Of a DNA stretch of 64,000 bases, positions 46,968-55,155 are shown piece after piece (positions within the stretch are counted from its first letter, which is position 1; every line of letters begins with the position of its first letter). Location: assembly GCA_036847185.1 (NCBI GenBank), contig DAIUAM010000008.1, positions 1 through 64,000 of the forward strand. Reading direction: 5' to 3'. Position numbers and translations under genes: made by a program. The notes under the pieces were generated by a model. The model was not told where the DNA came from. It searched no databases and was given only the letters and a program-made list of their open reading frames with translations. Source of the DNA: UBA4738 sp002413305 (GTDB taxonomy: Bacteria > Actinomycetota > UBA4738).

Positions 46968-47614
46968 CGGAGGCGGGCGGGCGGCTGCGCGTCTTCCTGG
47001 TCGACGACCACCGGCTGTTCCTGTCTGGGGTCCGGGCCGAGCTCGGGGAGCGGTTCGACGTGGTCGGGGAGGCCACCGATGTCGAATCGGCCGTGGCCGG
47101 GATCCGTTCGACCCGACCGGACGTGGTGCTGGTCGACGTGCACATGCCCGGCGGCGGCGGGCAGGCGGTGATCGAACGCGTCTCGCCCGTGCTGCCGGAG
47201 GCCCGGTTCCTGGCGCTGTCGGTGTCCGACGCGGCGGAGGACGTCATCGCGGTGATCCGGGCCGGGGCCAGAGGCTACGTGACGAAGACCATCTCGCCCG
47301 CCGACCTGGCCGCGGCCATCGTGCGGGTGCAGGGCGGGGACGCGGTGTTCTCGCCCAGGCTGGCCGGGTTCGTCCTGGACGCGTTCGCTCGGGACCCCGC
47401 CCCGGTGGACGATTCCGAGCTGGACCAGCTCACGCCCCGGGAGCGCGAGGTGCTTCGCTACATCGCCCGCGGCTACGCCTACAAGCAGGTGGCCACCCGG
47501 CTGCACATCTCCATCAAGACGGTCGAGACGCACGTGTCGGCCGTGCTGCACAAGCTCCAACTGTCCAGCCGGTACGAACTCACCCGCTGGGCCACCGACC
47601 GTCGCCTGGTCTAA
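46964..47614 (+). CDS. NarL/FixJ-type response regulator
   Basis: A 216-residue regulator. The receiver domain has the acidic pair in VFLVDDHRLFL, the phospho-acceptor Asp in VVLVDVHMPG, the Ser/Thr switch in LALSVSDA and the Lys in GARGYVTKTIS. The C-terminal LuxR-type helix-turn-helix reads LTPREREVLRYIARGYAYKQVATRLHISIKTVETH. It starts with GTG in a GTGA overlap with the PspC kinase and is its obvious partner. It likely controls the divergent PspC/LiaF-like operon, but no operator is evident by eye. Confidence 0.93.
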   Translation: MTEAGGRLRVFLVDDHRLFLSGVRAELGERFDVVGEATDVESAVAGIRSTRPDVVLVDVHMPGGGGQAVIERVSPVLPEARFLALSVSDAAEDVIAVIRAGARGYVTKTISPADLAAAIVRVQGGDAVFSPRLAGFVLDAFARDPAPVDDSELDQLTPREREVLRYIARGYAYKQVATRLHISIKTVETHVSAVLHKLQLSSRYELTRWATDRRLV

Positions 47615-47680
47615 CCTGCAGCATGTCCATCACCGTGATCGCCTCCTTCCTCACCGACACGACCGTGCCCCAGGGAACCG

Positions 47681-48859
47681 GTGAGCTCGCCCGGGCCTGA
47701 GGGCGCACCCCCATTCCGGGCCCTCCTCCGGTACTTCCTGGGGCTGGGGACGTGGGGGTTCGGCGGGCCGATCGCCAGCGTCGGCTACATGCAGCGCGAC
47801 CTGGTGGAGCGGCGGCGATGGCTCTCCGAACGTGAATTCCTGAACGGCGTCGCCCTCGGCCAGACGATGCCCGGGCCGCTGGCCGCCCAGGTCGTGATGT
47901 GGGTCGGTTTCCTGCGGGATGGGGCCATGGGTGCGCTGGCGACGGCCGGGGTGTTCATCCTGCCTTCGTTCGTCCTGGTGCTGGGGGTGGCGGCGATCTA
48001 CGTGCCGAACCAGGGGTTGCCGGTCGTCCAGTCGCTCTTCTACGGGATCGCCCCCGCCGTCATGGCCGTGATCGCGGTCGCCGCGGTCAAGCTGGCCCGG
48101 CTCACCGACAAGCGCGATCCGAAGCTGTGGGCGATCACGATCGCCATCGGCGTCGTCACGGCGGTCACGGGAGCCGAGGTGGCACTCCTGTTCGTCGGGG
48201 CGGGCCTGCTCATGATCCTGCTGGAGGCGCGGCCCACGTTCCGTCGAGCGGGGCGGGGAAGCGACCCGGGCACCCCTGGGTCGGAGCTCGCGATCGTCGG
48301 CGTGGGCTTCAAGGTGCTGACGGGGACCGCGGTGGCCGGCACGCTTGTGGCGCTCGGACTGTTCTTCCTCAAGGCGGGTGCGTTCATCTTCGGCAGCGGC
48401 CTGGCCATCGTGCCGTTCCTGCGGGAAGGCGTCGTCAACCAGCATCATTGGCTCACGCCCCGCCAGTTCCTCGATGCGGTGGCCATGGGCCTGATCACGC
48501 CCGGGCCGGTGGTGATCACCGCCGCATTCATCGGCTACCTGGTGGGCGGGATCGCCGGCGCGCTGGTGGCCACCGTGGCCATCTTCACTCCGATCTACCT
48601 CGGCGTCATCGTGCCCGGACCGTGGTTCGTTCGGCACCAGGACAACGCGCAGGTCAAGGCGTTCGTTCGGGGAGCGACCGCGGCCGCCGCGGGAGCGATC
48701 GCCGGCGCGACCGTGGTGCTCTCGAAGGGCGCGATCGTCGATCGGGAGACGGGGCTGATCGCGGCGGCCGCGCTCGGGTTCGTCCTCCTGCTCAAGAACC
48801 GGGAGCCGGTCCTCATCGTGCTGGCGGCGGTCGCCGGCATCCTGCTGCACGGCGTCTGA
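47681..48859 (+). CDS. chrA: Chromate transporter ChrA (long, two-domain form)
   Basis: A 392-residue membrane protein with two homologous CHR halves. The N-terminal half opens with LLRYFLGLGTWGFGGPIASVGYM and has LNGVALGQTMPGPLAAQVVMWVG; the second half has FLKAGAFIFGSGLAIVPFL and FLDAVAMGLITPGPVVITAAFIGY, the repeated family motif PGP. About 10-12 hydrophobic helices are seen. Long-chain ChrA proteins export chromate, giving resistance. The GTG at 47681 has AGGGA a few bases upstream. It lies 66 bases after the response regulator on the same strand, with no chrB or chromate reductase nearby. Confidence 0.9.
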   Translation: MSSPGPEGAPPFRALLRYFLGLGTWGFGGPIASVGYMQRDLVERRRWLSEREFLNGVALGQTMPGPLAAQVVMWVGFLRDGAMGALATAGVFILPSFVLVLGVAAIYVPNQGLPVVQSLFYGIAPAVMAVIAVAAVKLARLTDKRDPKLWAITIAIGVVTAVTGAEVALLFVGAGLLMILLEARPTFRRAGRGSDPGTPGSELAIVGVGFKVLTGTAVAGTLVALGLFFLKAGAFIFGSGLAIVPFLREGVVNQHHWLTPRQFLDAVAMGLITPGPVVITAAFIGYLVGGIAGALVATVAIFTPIYLGVIVPGPWFVRHQDNAQVKAFVRGATAAAAGAIAGATVVLSKGAIVDRETGLIAAAALGFVLLLKNREPVLIVLAAVAGILLHGV

Positions 48860-48976
48860 TGCCGCAGAGGGCACTTCGCCCGAACGATGCTCGAAGCTCA
48901 CGAAGGGGTAGCGAACCTCGTTCGAACCTTGCAGCGCTTCGCCCCGGATGCGGCATGACTGCCATGAGAACACTTC

Positions 48977-49011
48977 CGTAAGTTGACGCTTTCGTAAGTT
49001 GCTGCTTAACT
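48977..49011 (+). promoter_or_regulatory. Promoter of the arsR-SRPBCC pair with overlapping direct repeat
   Basis: TTGACG (48983-48988) and TTAACT (49006-49011) are spaced by 17 bases, and the ATG follows after only seven bases, so the transcript should be leaderless. The 9-mer CGTAAGTTG occurs twice, at 48977-48985 and 48993-49001, 16 bases apart, across the -35 box and spacer. That is a likely binding site for the ArsR-type product. Confidence 0.65.
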
Positions 49012-49018
49012 CTGCCTC

Positions 49019-49360
49019 ATGATGGACGCCGCCCTCCGAGCGATCGCCGAGCCACGCAGGCGGGAGATCCTCCGGCTGGTGTGGGACGAGGAACTTCCCG
49101 CCGGCCAGATCGCGGCGCGATTCGACATCACGCGCTCCGCCGTGTCGCAGCACCTGCGGGTGCTGAAGGAGGCGGACCTCGTGACGGAACGCCGGGTGGG
49201 GACCAGCCGTCTGTACCGGGCCCGTCCGGAACGCATCTCCGAGGTCCGGGCGTGGCTGGACGGCCACTGGGGCCAGCGCCTCGAAACGCTGAAGGGGGCC
49301 GTCGAGTGGGACGAGCAGAGGAGGCGACGCCGTGGCGGAACACGAACGCCTGGCGGCTGA
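49019..49360 (+). CDS. ArsR-family winged-helix regulator
   Basis: A 113-residue repressor with an ArsR-type winged helix: LRAIAEPRRREILRLVWDEELPAGQIAARFDITRSAVSQHLRVLKEADLVTERRVGTSRLYRA. There is no metal-binding ELCVCDL motif, so it is not an arsenite sensor; it belongs to the group paired with SRPBCC proteins. The C-terminus is Arg/Gly-rich. Its 3' end overlaps the SRPBCC gene by 29 bases. It probably represses its own leaderless promoter. Confidence 0.92.
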   Translation: MMDAALRAIAEPRRREILRLVWDEELPAGQIAARFDITRSAVSQHLRVLKEADLVTERRVGTSRLYRARPERISEVRAWLDGHWGQRLETLKGAVEWDEQRRRRRGGTRTPGG

Positions 49361-49781
49361 ACCCGGGGACGTGGTCCGGGAGATCCGGATAACAGCGCCG
49401 CCGGAGGTCGTGTTCGAGTACTTCATCGATCCTGCCAAGGTCATCCGCTGGATGGCGCAGGAAGCCGAGGTCGAGCCGAAGGTGGGAAGCGTCTACCGCC
49501 TGACCATCGACGGCAACGTCGCTCGTGGTGAGGTGGTGCAGCTCGAACCGCCCCATCGGGTGGCGTTCACGTGGGGCTGGGAGGAAAGCGGTCCGGTGCC
49601 GTCCGGATCGAGCACCGTGGTCGTGGACCTAGAACCGGACGGCGAGGACACCTTGGTCCGGCTGACCCATCGCGGGCTCCCTGATGACGCGCGAGAGCTC
49701 CACGCGGAGGGATGGAGCCGGTTCCTGCCCACGCTGGCGTCGGTCGTGAGCGGCGACCGAACGGTAGATCCGTCGACGTGA
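49332..49781 (+). CDS. SRPBCC / AHSA1-type protein
   Basis: A 149-residue START-like protein of the activator-of-Hsp90 (AHSA1) group. It shows VVREIRITAPPEVVFEYFIDPAKVIRWM at the start, GSVYRLTIDG, HRVAFTWGWE and a C-terminal amphipathic helix around ELHAEGWSRFLPTL. The fold has a hydrophobic pocket for lipids or small ligands. The GTG start at 49332 lies inside the upstream arsR gene, giving a 29-base overlap. ArsR-SRPBCC pairs are common in actinobacteria, with the ligand and role mostly unknown. Confidence 0.88.
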   Translation: MAEHERLAAEPGDVVREIRITAPPEVVFEYFIDPAKVIRWMAQEAEVEPKVGSVYRLTIDGNVARGEVVQLEPPHRVAFTWGWEESGPVPSGSSTVVVDLEPDGEDTLVRLTHRGLPDDARELHAEGWSRFLPTLASVVSGDRTVDPST

Positions 49782-49807
49782 GGAAGGCGAGCGAAAGGGA
49801 GGGGGAC

Positions 49808-50233
49808 ATGTCCGAAGACAACAAGGCGGTCGTCCGCTCGGTTGAGGAGGCGTGGGACAACCAGGACCTGGACAGCCTGGATCAGTACTTCGCTCCGGAG
49901 TTCGACAACAGCGCCTCCGGTGTGCCGGGGCTTCCAGGAGGACTGGCGGGCGCGAAGATGGCCCACGGCGGAGCGATGCAGTCGTTCCCGGACCGCAAGG
50001 TCCACATCGAGGAGCTGCTGGCCGACGGCGACAAGGTCGTGGTTCGGGCCCGGATCACCGGGACGAACCAGGGCGGCTTCCCGCTGATGAACGTGCCGGC
50101 CAACGGCAACCCGATCGACTTCGCGTTCGTCGGGATCTACACGCTGCGCGACGGGAAGATCGTGAGCCACTGGGGGCTGAACGACGCGGCCACGCTGATG
50201 CAGCAGCTCTCCGCGGGAGCCGGATCGGCGTAA
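49808..50233 (+). CDS. SnoaL-like / NTF2-fold protein
   Basis: A 141-residue protein with the cone-shaped NTF2-like fold. It starts MSEDNKAVVRSVEEAWDNQDLDSLDQYFAPEF, then has QSFPDRKVHIEELLADGDKVVVRARITGTNQG and a final GKIVSHWGLNDAATLMQQL, the classic SnoaL/ester-cyclase pattern. AAAGGGAGGGGG lies just before the ATG. It follows the SRPBCC gene by 26 bases and may be co-transcribed. Members are cyclases, hydrolases or binding proteins; the reaction here is unknown. Confidence 0.88.
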   Translation: MSEDNKAVVRSVEEAWDNQDLDSLDQYFAPEFDNSASGVPGLPGGLAGAKMAHGGAMQSFPDRKVHIEELLADGDKVVVRARITGTNQGGFPLMNVPANGNPIDFAFVGIYTLRDGKIVSHWGLNDAATLMQQLSAGAGSA

Positions 50234-50265
50234 GCCCTCGGAGCTCCGGGGCGGAGACCTCGCGG

Positions 50266-51174
50266 TCAGGCCGAACCCGGGAGCAGCTCGGCCGCGAGCT
50301 CCCGGAACTGGCCCAGGCACAGATCGTTCGGATCCTCGGCCCGGAACTGCACGGCCACGTGGTCGGCCCCGGCGTCCCAGTGCTGCCGCACCCGCCCGGC
50401 GATCGCGTCCACGTCACCCCACGCCACCACCGCGTCCACCAGCCGGTCGCTGCCCTCGTTCGACACGTCGTCCTCGGAGAAGCCGAGCCGGCGGAGGTTG
50501 TTCGCGTAGTTCGGGAACCGGAGGTAGCGCGAAACGAACGCCCTGGCCACCCGGCGGGCGTCCGACGGGTCGGAGGAGAGCACCGCCGCCTGCTCCACCG
50601 CCAGCGCCGGTTCGGGACCGAGCGCCTCGCGGGCCCGAGGGGTGTGGTCCACCGGGACGAAGTACGTGTGCGCGCCGTCCGCCCGCTCGGCCGCCAGCGA
50701 CAGCATCTTCGGACCCAGCGCGGCCAGCACCCGCGGGGCGGACGTGGGTGGTCCGGCGTACTCCGCGTCGTCCATGGCATCCAAGTAGGAGCGCATGGCC
50801 GGGACCGGTTTCCCGTACACGGAACCGCGGCTCGCCACCGAGGCCCGGTGGCTGACGCCGATCCCGAGCAGGAAGCGCCCCGGGTACGCCTCGGCGAGCG
50901 CCTTCGAGCCGGCCGACATCGCCATCGCGTCCCGTGCCCAGATGCTGGCGATCCCCGTGGCCACCACTGCGTCCGAGCCGGCGGCCAGCAGCAGCCCGGC
51001 ATGGGCGAACACCTCCTTGCTGCCCAGGCTCTCCGGGACCCACACGGCGCCGTAGCCCAACCCCCCGAGCTCTCGCACCGCTTCCTGTTCGCGCGCGGCG
51101 GGGTGGGCCTGCAGGGCGAAGCTCCACGCCCCCAGCCTCCCGATCCTCGCCGCGACCTCGCGTCCCTGTCCCAT
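50266..51174 (-). CDS. F420-dependent LLM-class oxidoreductase
   Basis: A 302-residue luciferase-like monooxygenase. It has AVWVPESLGSKEVFAHAGLLLAA near the N-terminus, VATGIASIWARDA, PGRFLLGIGVSH, PRVLAALGPKMLSLAAERADGAHTYFVP and ADHVAVQF near the C-terminus; this wording matches the F420-dependent group of the TIM-barrel family. ATG at 51174 is preceded by GGAAGGG 11 bases away. Such enzymes use F420 or FMN to oxidise or reduce small organics. It converges on the SnoaL-like gene and stands alone. Substrate unknown. Confidence 0.85.
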   Translation of the reverse strand: MGQGREVAARIGRLGAWSFALQAHPAAREQEAVRELGGLGYGAVWVPESLGSKEVFAHAGLLLAAGSDAVVATGIASIWARDAMAMSAGSKALAEAYPGRFLLGIGVSHRASVASRGSVYGKPVPAMRSYLDAMDDAEYAGPPTSAPRVLAALGPKMLSLAAERADGAHTYFVPVDHTPRAREALGPEPALAVEQAAVLSSDPSDARRVARAFVSRYLRFPNYANNLRRLGFSEDDVSNEGSDRLVDAVVAWGDVDAIAGRVRQHWDAGADHVAVQFRAEDPNDLCLGQFRELAAELLPGSA

Positions 51175-51259
51175 CGAAGCCGATCCCTTCCTCAAGCCGG
51201 GCGATACCCGACCCGAGGCTATCTCAAGAGGCGCCCAGAGAATGTCGGGACTTCCTGGC

Positions 51260-51287
51260 TTGACAAGCCGTGAGGTGGTTCGATAGG
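51260..51287 (+). promoter_or_regulatory. Probable promoter of the M23 peptidase gene
   Basis: A perfect TTGACA (51260-51265) is followed after 16 bases by GATAGG (51282-51287), and the GTG start comes five bases later with no ribosome-binding site. The -35 box is strong and the -10 box weak; a leaderless transcript is likely. Confidence 0.5.
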
Positions 51288-51292
51288 GATAC

Positions 51293-52489
51293 GTGGACGT
51301 GAAACGTGATACCCCTCTGCGGGCCACCCGCGTGGTGGCAGTGTTCGCTTGCGTGCTGCTTATCGCGGGTGTTGCAGCTGGCCCGGTCTTGGCCGACACC
51401 CAGTCCCAGCTGAACACCGCGGAGAAGCAGCTCTCAGACCTCATCAACCAGATCGCAGCCGAGAACACGGTCATCGCGGACGACCAGGCGCAGGCGAACG
51501 CCCTCGCCGGGCAGATGGACGCGCTCCAGAACCAGATGGCTCGAACCCAGTCGCAGATCACCGGGGTGCAGCAGGCCCTTCGCGCCGCCGCCCTGCATCT
51601 CGCCGCCACCCAGGCCGAGCTCGACGCCCGGGCATGGGCCGAATACGAGAACGGCCCCGGGTCCGGTCTGGAGATCGTGCTCGGTTCGAGCTCGCTGTCC
51701 GACCTCAACGAACGGGTCACACTGGTCAACAGCGCGGCGGCCACGGACGAACAGCTGATCCGCGATATCCAGCAGGAGAAGGCGGACCTGCAGGCGAAAC
51801 GCTTCCGGCTCGTGGAGCTCCGGACGCTCGAACAGGACCAGCAGCAAAAGCTCGAGGAGCAGGAGCAGGAGATCCAGGCCAAGCTGGCCGACCAGCAGGC
51901 CACGCTCGACCAGCTCACCAAGGACCAGGCCAGCGCCGACGCGCTGGTCAAGAAGCTGCAGGCGCAGCGGGCGGCGGAGATCGCGGCGGCGAAGCTGGCC
52001 GCCGAGCTGGCCGCCAAGGAGCGCGCCCAGGGCGGGGGCTCGAGCGGCGGCGGCCCATCCATCGGAGGCGTGCTCTTCGCCTGCCCGGTGGACGGCGCGC
52101 ACGCGTACGCGGACGACTTCGGCGCCCCGCGCCCCGGCCACATCCACGCGGGCGTCGACATCACCGCGGCCGAAGGGATCCCGATCGTGGCACCGTTCCC
52201 CGGCAACGCGGTGGACTCCTCCGACCCGGGCGGAGGTAACGACGTCTACGTCTATGGGAGCCAGGGCTACGTGTTCAACGCGCACCTGTCCGGGTACGGC
52301 GCGACCGGCTCCGTCTCCACCGGAACGGTGATCGGCTACGTGGGGGCGACCGGCGACGCCACGGGCCCGCACGACCACTTCGAATGGCACCCCAAAGTGA
52401 TCCCGTCGAACCCGTGGACCAGCCCGTACGGCTACAGCGTGGTCGGCACGGCCATCGATCCGTTCCCGTACCTGAACAGCGTCTGCTGA
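51293..52489 (+). CDS. M23-family peptidase with N-terminal coiled coil (EnvC/NlpD-like)
   Basis: A 398-residue secreted protein. A signal peptide (RVVAVFACVLLIAGVAAGPVLA) ends near residue 35. Residues about 37-250 are a long coiled coil rich in Gln, Glu, Lys and Ala, interrupted by an EYENGPGSGLEIVLGSSSLSDL segment as in EnvC-like proteins. After a Gly/Ser linker the M23 domain has HAGVDITA (first His and Asp zinc ligands), GNDVYVYGSQGYVFNAHL and HDHFEWHP (HxH with the final ligand). It should cut peptidoglycan cross-bridges or act as an activator at division. It appears isolated from its neighbours. Confidence 0.88.
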   Translation: MDVKRDTPLRATRVVAVFACVLLIAGVAAGPVLADTQSQLNTAEKQLSDLINQIAAENTVIADDQAQANALAGQMDALQNQMARTQSQITGVQQALRAAALHLAATQAELDARAWAEYENGPGSGLEIVLGSSSLSDLNERVTLVNSAAATDEQLIRDIQQEKADLQAKRFRLVELRTLEQDQQQKLEEQEQEIQAKLADQQATLDQLTKDQASADALVKKLQAQRAAEIAAAKLAAELAAKERAQGGGSSGGGPSIGGVLFACPVDGAHAYADDFGAPRPGHIHAGVDITAAEGIPIVAPFPGNAVDSSDPGGGNDVYVYGSQGYVFNAHLSGYGATGSVSTGTVIGYVGATGDATGPHDHFEWHPKVIPSNPWTSPYGYSVVGTAIDPFPYLNSVC

Positions 52490-52519
52490 GCTGACACCTC
52501 ACCGCCCTGCCGCGCTAGC

Positions 52520-53779
52520 ATGCAGGCGTTCCCACCCGAGGAGCTTGGCGTGCTGGGCGAACGGATCAGCGCCGTGGAAGCCGGGTTCCGGCCGGCGGAC
52601 CTCTCGTTCATCGCGAACCCCTATCCCGTGTACGCACGGCTGCGCGACCACGCGCCCGTCCTGTACGACGAGGCCACCGACCACTGGCTGATCTCCCGGT
52701 ACGGGGACGTGAACGCGCTGCTTCGGGACCGGCGGTTCGGCCGGACGTACCTCCACGTCGCGGGCCACGCGGAGATGGGCCGGCCCGAGGACCCGCCGGA
52801 GCTCGAACCCTTCTGGCACCTCATCCGGGACGGCATCCTCGACATGGAGCCGCCCGACCACACCCGGGTCCGCCGGTTGGTCTCCAAGGCATTCACCCCC
52901 AGGATGGTGGAGAGCCTCCGGCCGAAGATCCAGGCCATCGTGGATCGCCTGGTCGACGGCGTGCAGGGGATCGGCGAGTTCGACCTGATCGCCCGTCTCG
53001 CCGAGCCGTTGCCGGTCGAGGTGATCGCCGAGATGCTCGGGATCCCGCCGGCCGACCGCCACCTGCTCCGGCCCTGGTCGGCGGAGATCTGCCTGCTATA
53101 CGAGCTGAACCCGTCGGAGGAATACGGGCGGCGGGCGGTGAAGGCCAGCGTCGACTTCTCCGCGTATCTGCGCGGGCTGGCCCGGGAGCGACGCCGGACG
53201 CCGGGGGACGACCTCATCAGCGCGCTCACCCAGGTGCTGGACGACGGCGAGCGCCTCACGGAGGACGAGCTGGTCGGGACCTGCGTGCTGCTCCTGAACG
53301 CCGGCCACGAGGCCACGGTGAACGTCACCGGCAACGGCTGGTGGTCGCTGTTCCGCAACCCCGCGCAGCTGGCGCGGCTACGCGAGGACCCCTCGCTGGT
53401 CCCCGTGGCGGTCGAGGAGCTGATGCGGTTCGACACCCCGCTCCAGATGTTCGAACGGTGGGTGCTGGAGGACGTCGAGCTCCACGGGGTGCGGATCCCG
53501 CGAGGTGCCGAGCTGGGGTTGCTGTTCGGCTCGGCGAACCACGACCCGAGCGTGTTCGACCGGCCGCACGAGCTCGATCTGGGGCGGGAGCCGAACCCGC
53601 ACGTCACCTTCGGCGCCGGCATCCACTTCTGCCTGGGCGCGCCGCTGGCCCGCGTCGAGCTGGCGCATTCGTTCGGCACGCTGCTCCGGCGCCTGCCGGA
53701 CCTAGAGCTGGTCGAGGAGCCCCGATGGAAGCCCGCTTACATCATCCGGGGGCTCCAGGCGCTCCGGGTTCGGGCCTGA
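52520..53779 (+). CDS. Cytochrome P450
   Basis: A 419-residue soluble P450. The I-helix oxygen-activation motif reads LLNAGHEATVNV, the K-helix ExxR is in EELMRFD, and the heme loop is FGAGIHFCLGAPLARVELA with the thiolate Cys. The distal HTRVRRLVSKAFTPR segment is also typical of bacterial class I enzymes, which need ferredoxin and a reductase; neither is adjacent. Overall wording resembles CYP families acting on fatty acids, terpenes or macrolides in actinobacteria, but the substrate cannot be assigned. It follows the M23 gene by 30 bases. Confidence 0.93.
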   Translation: MQAFPPEELGVLGERISAVEAGFRPADLSFIANPYPVYARLRDHAPVLYDEATDHWLISRYGDVNALLRDRRFGRTYLHVAGHAEMGRPEDPPELEPFWHLIRDGILDMEPPDHTRVRRLVSKAFTPRMVESLRPKIQAIVDRLVDGVQGIGEFDLIARLAEPLPVEVIAEMLGIPPADRHLLRPWSAEICLLYELNPSEEYGRRAVKASVDFSAYLRGLARERRRTPGDDLISALTQVLDDGERLTEDELVGTCVLLLNAGHEATVNVTGNGWWSLFRNPAQLARLREDPSLVPVAVEELMRFDTPLQMFERWVLEDVELHGVRIPRGAELGLLFGSANHDPSVFDRPHELDLGREPNPHVTFGAGIHFCLGAPLARVELAHSFGTLLRRLPDLELVEEPRWKPAYIIRGLQALRVRA

Positions 53780-53854
53780 GTTCCCACCCTCCGCCATCCC
53801 CCGGCCGTACCCTCAGCGGGTCCCCCGTCACCGCGCGAAAGGAAGGCAGCCGCG

Positions 53855-54373
53855 ATGTTCCATCTCGGAACCCCCCTCTGGCAGATCGTCGTTCGCAGCG
53901 TCGTGGTCTACACCGTGGTGTTCGCCGGCTTCCGGCTCCTCGGCAAGCGGGAGCTCGGCCAGATGACGATCTTCGACCTCGTGCTGATCCTGCTGATCGC
54001 CAACGCGGTGCAGAACGCGATGGTCGGGCCGGATTCCTCGCTCCAAGGCGGGGTCGTGGCGGCGGTCGTCCTGCTGGTGGTGAACCAGATCCTGGCGCAG
54101 ATCCGCGTGCGGAGTCCGCTGGCCGACCACCTGTTCCAGGGGCAGCCGACCGTCTTGGTCGAACACGGCAAGCTCATGCTCCCGCAGCTTCGCAAGCAGG
54201 GCCTGGACGAAGAGGACCTTCTGATGGCCATGCGCGAGCACGGGATCGACAAGGTGGCGGACGTCGAACTCTCCGTGCTGGAGACCGACGGCTCGATCAG
54301 CATCGTGCCCACCTCGTCCAAGACGTACCGTTCGCGCCGCCATCGGGCGAGAGCCATCCGGAAGCCGCAATAA
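53855..54373 (+). CDS. DUF421 (YetF-like) membrane protein
   Basis: A 172-residue protein with three N-terminal hydrophobic helices and a cytoplasmic C-terminal domain. It has FRLLGKRELGQMTIFDLVLILLIANAVQNAMVGPDSSL, the signature of the YetF/DUF421 family, and GKLMLPQLRKQGLDEEDLLMAMREHGI in the soluble part, ending in a basic tail. GAAAGGAAGG precedes the ATG. The family is linked to membrane stress and spore germination in Bacillus, but its biochemistry is not settled. It is followed 80 bases later by the DUF1003 membrane gene, so they may share a transcript. Confidence 0.88.
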   Translation: MFHLGTPLWQIVVRSVVVYTVVFAGFRLLGKRELGQMTIFDLVLILLIANAVQNAMVGPDSSLQGGVVAAVVLLVVNQILAQIRVRSPLADHLFQGQPTVLVEHGKLMLPQLRKQGLDEEDLLMAMREHGIDKVADVELSVLETDGSISIVPTSSKTYRSRRHRARAIRKPQ

Positions 54374-54453
54374 CGCGAAACGGCACCGTCGAGACGGTAC
54401 TGTGTCGACGCGTCGCGGCACGGCGGAGGGGGGACGAGCGGAAAGGAGCCGGC

Positions 54454-55041
54454 GTGAGCGCGAGCACGGGAACGATGGCCCCAGGGACACCCCCGGCGGG
54501 GAGCGACCCGGACCTGATGAGGCACCGGCAGTGGTTCCCCTGGTCGGGCGGGCCGGACGTGCGGCACCCCGCTATCAAGAAGGCGATCGACGACCGGACC
54601 CTCGGCGAGCGTGTGGCCGACCGGATCGCGAGCTTCGGCGGGTCGTGGCCGTTCATCTTCCTGTTCCTGGGGATGATCGCGGCCTGGATGGTGGTCAACA
54701 CGTTGTTCCTGGCCCGCGTGCTCCACCACCATCAGTTCGACCCCTACCCGTACATCGCCCTGAACCTGGCGCTGTCGGCCACGGCCGGCCTCCAGGCCCC
54801 GATCATCATGATGAGCCAGAACCGCGCGGCCGCCCGCGACGAAGCGCTGGCCGGCCACCATTACGAGGAGAGCCAGAAGATCGAGAACATCGTGGAGAAC
54901 CAGCGGTCGCTGCTAGAGCAGAACACCGAGATCACCAAGCAGGTTCAGGAGCTCCTCACCCGCAACACCGACCTGACCCAGAAGGTCCACGACCTGACGG
55001 AGAAGATCCACACGCTGATGCAGTCGGGCCGGGGCTCGTAG
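54454..55041 (+). CDS. DUF1003 membrane protein
   Basis: A 195-residue protein. After a Pro/Ser-rich start it has LGERVADRIASFGGSWPFIFLFLGMIAAWMVVNTLF, then FDPYPYIALNLALSATAGLQAPIIMMSQNRAAARDE, the defining DUF1003 segments around two membrane helices. The C-terminal third is a coiled coil with repeated heptads (EESQKIENIVENQRSLLEQ...). GAAAGGAGCC lies just before the GTG start at 54454. Function unknown; often annotated as cyclic-nucleotide-binding or membrane-associated without proof. Confidence 0.88.
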   Translation: MSASTGTMAPGTPPAGSDPDLMRHRQWFPWSGGPDVRHPAIKKAIDDRTLGERVADRIASFGGSWPFIFLFLGMIAAWMVVNTLFLARVLHHHQFDPYPYIALNLALSATAGLQAPIIMMSQNRAAARDEALAGHHYEESQKIENIVENQRSLLEQNTEITKQVQELLTRNTDLTQKVHDLTEKIHTLMQSGRGS

Positions 55042-55101
55042 CCCGCCGGCGCGATCGGCACGCGCCTCTAGTTCGAACTGACTCAGGAGCTCCTTGCCTA
55101 T

Positions 55102-55129
55102 TTGGACTGTCGTAGGCTGACGCTATCCT
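55102..55129 (+). promoter_or_regulatory. Promoter of the Uma2-like gene
   Basis: TTGGAC (55102-55107) and TATCCT (55124-55129) are spaced by 16 bases, followed after 26 bases by the ATG with GAGAGGAGGGG as ribosome-binding site. It is one of the few promoters here with a true leader. Confidence 0.5.
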
Positions 55130-55155
55130 CCGGCGATGCCGAGAGGAGGGGAACC

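Noticed and set aside
47623..47700. A 25-codon ORF (MSITVIASFLTD...) between the response regulator and chrA that overlaps the chrA start
   Set aside because: No ribosome-binding site, no stem-loop or Cys/His-rich sequence that would suggest a leader peptide; chance is likely.
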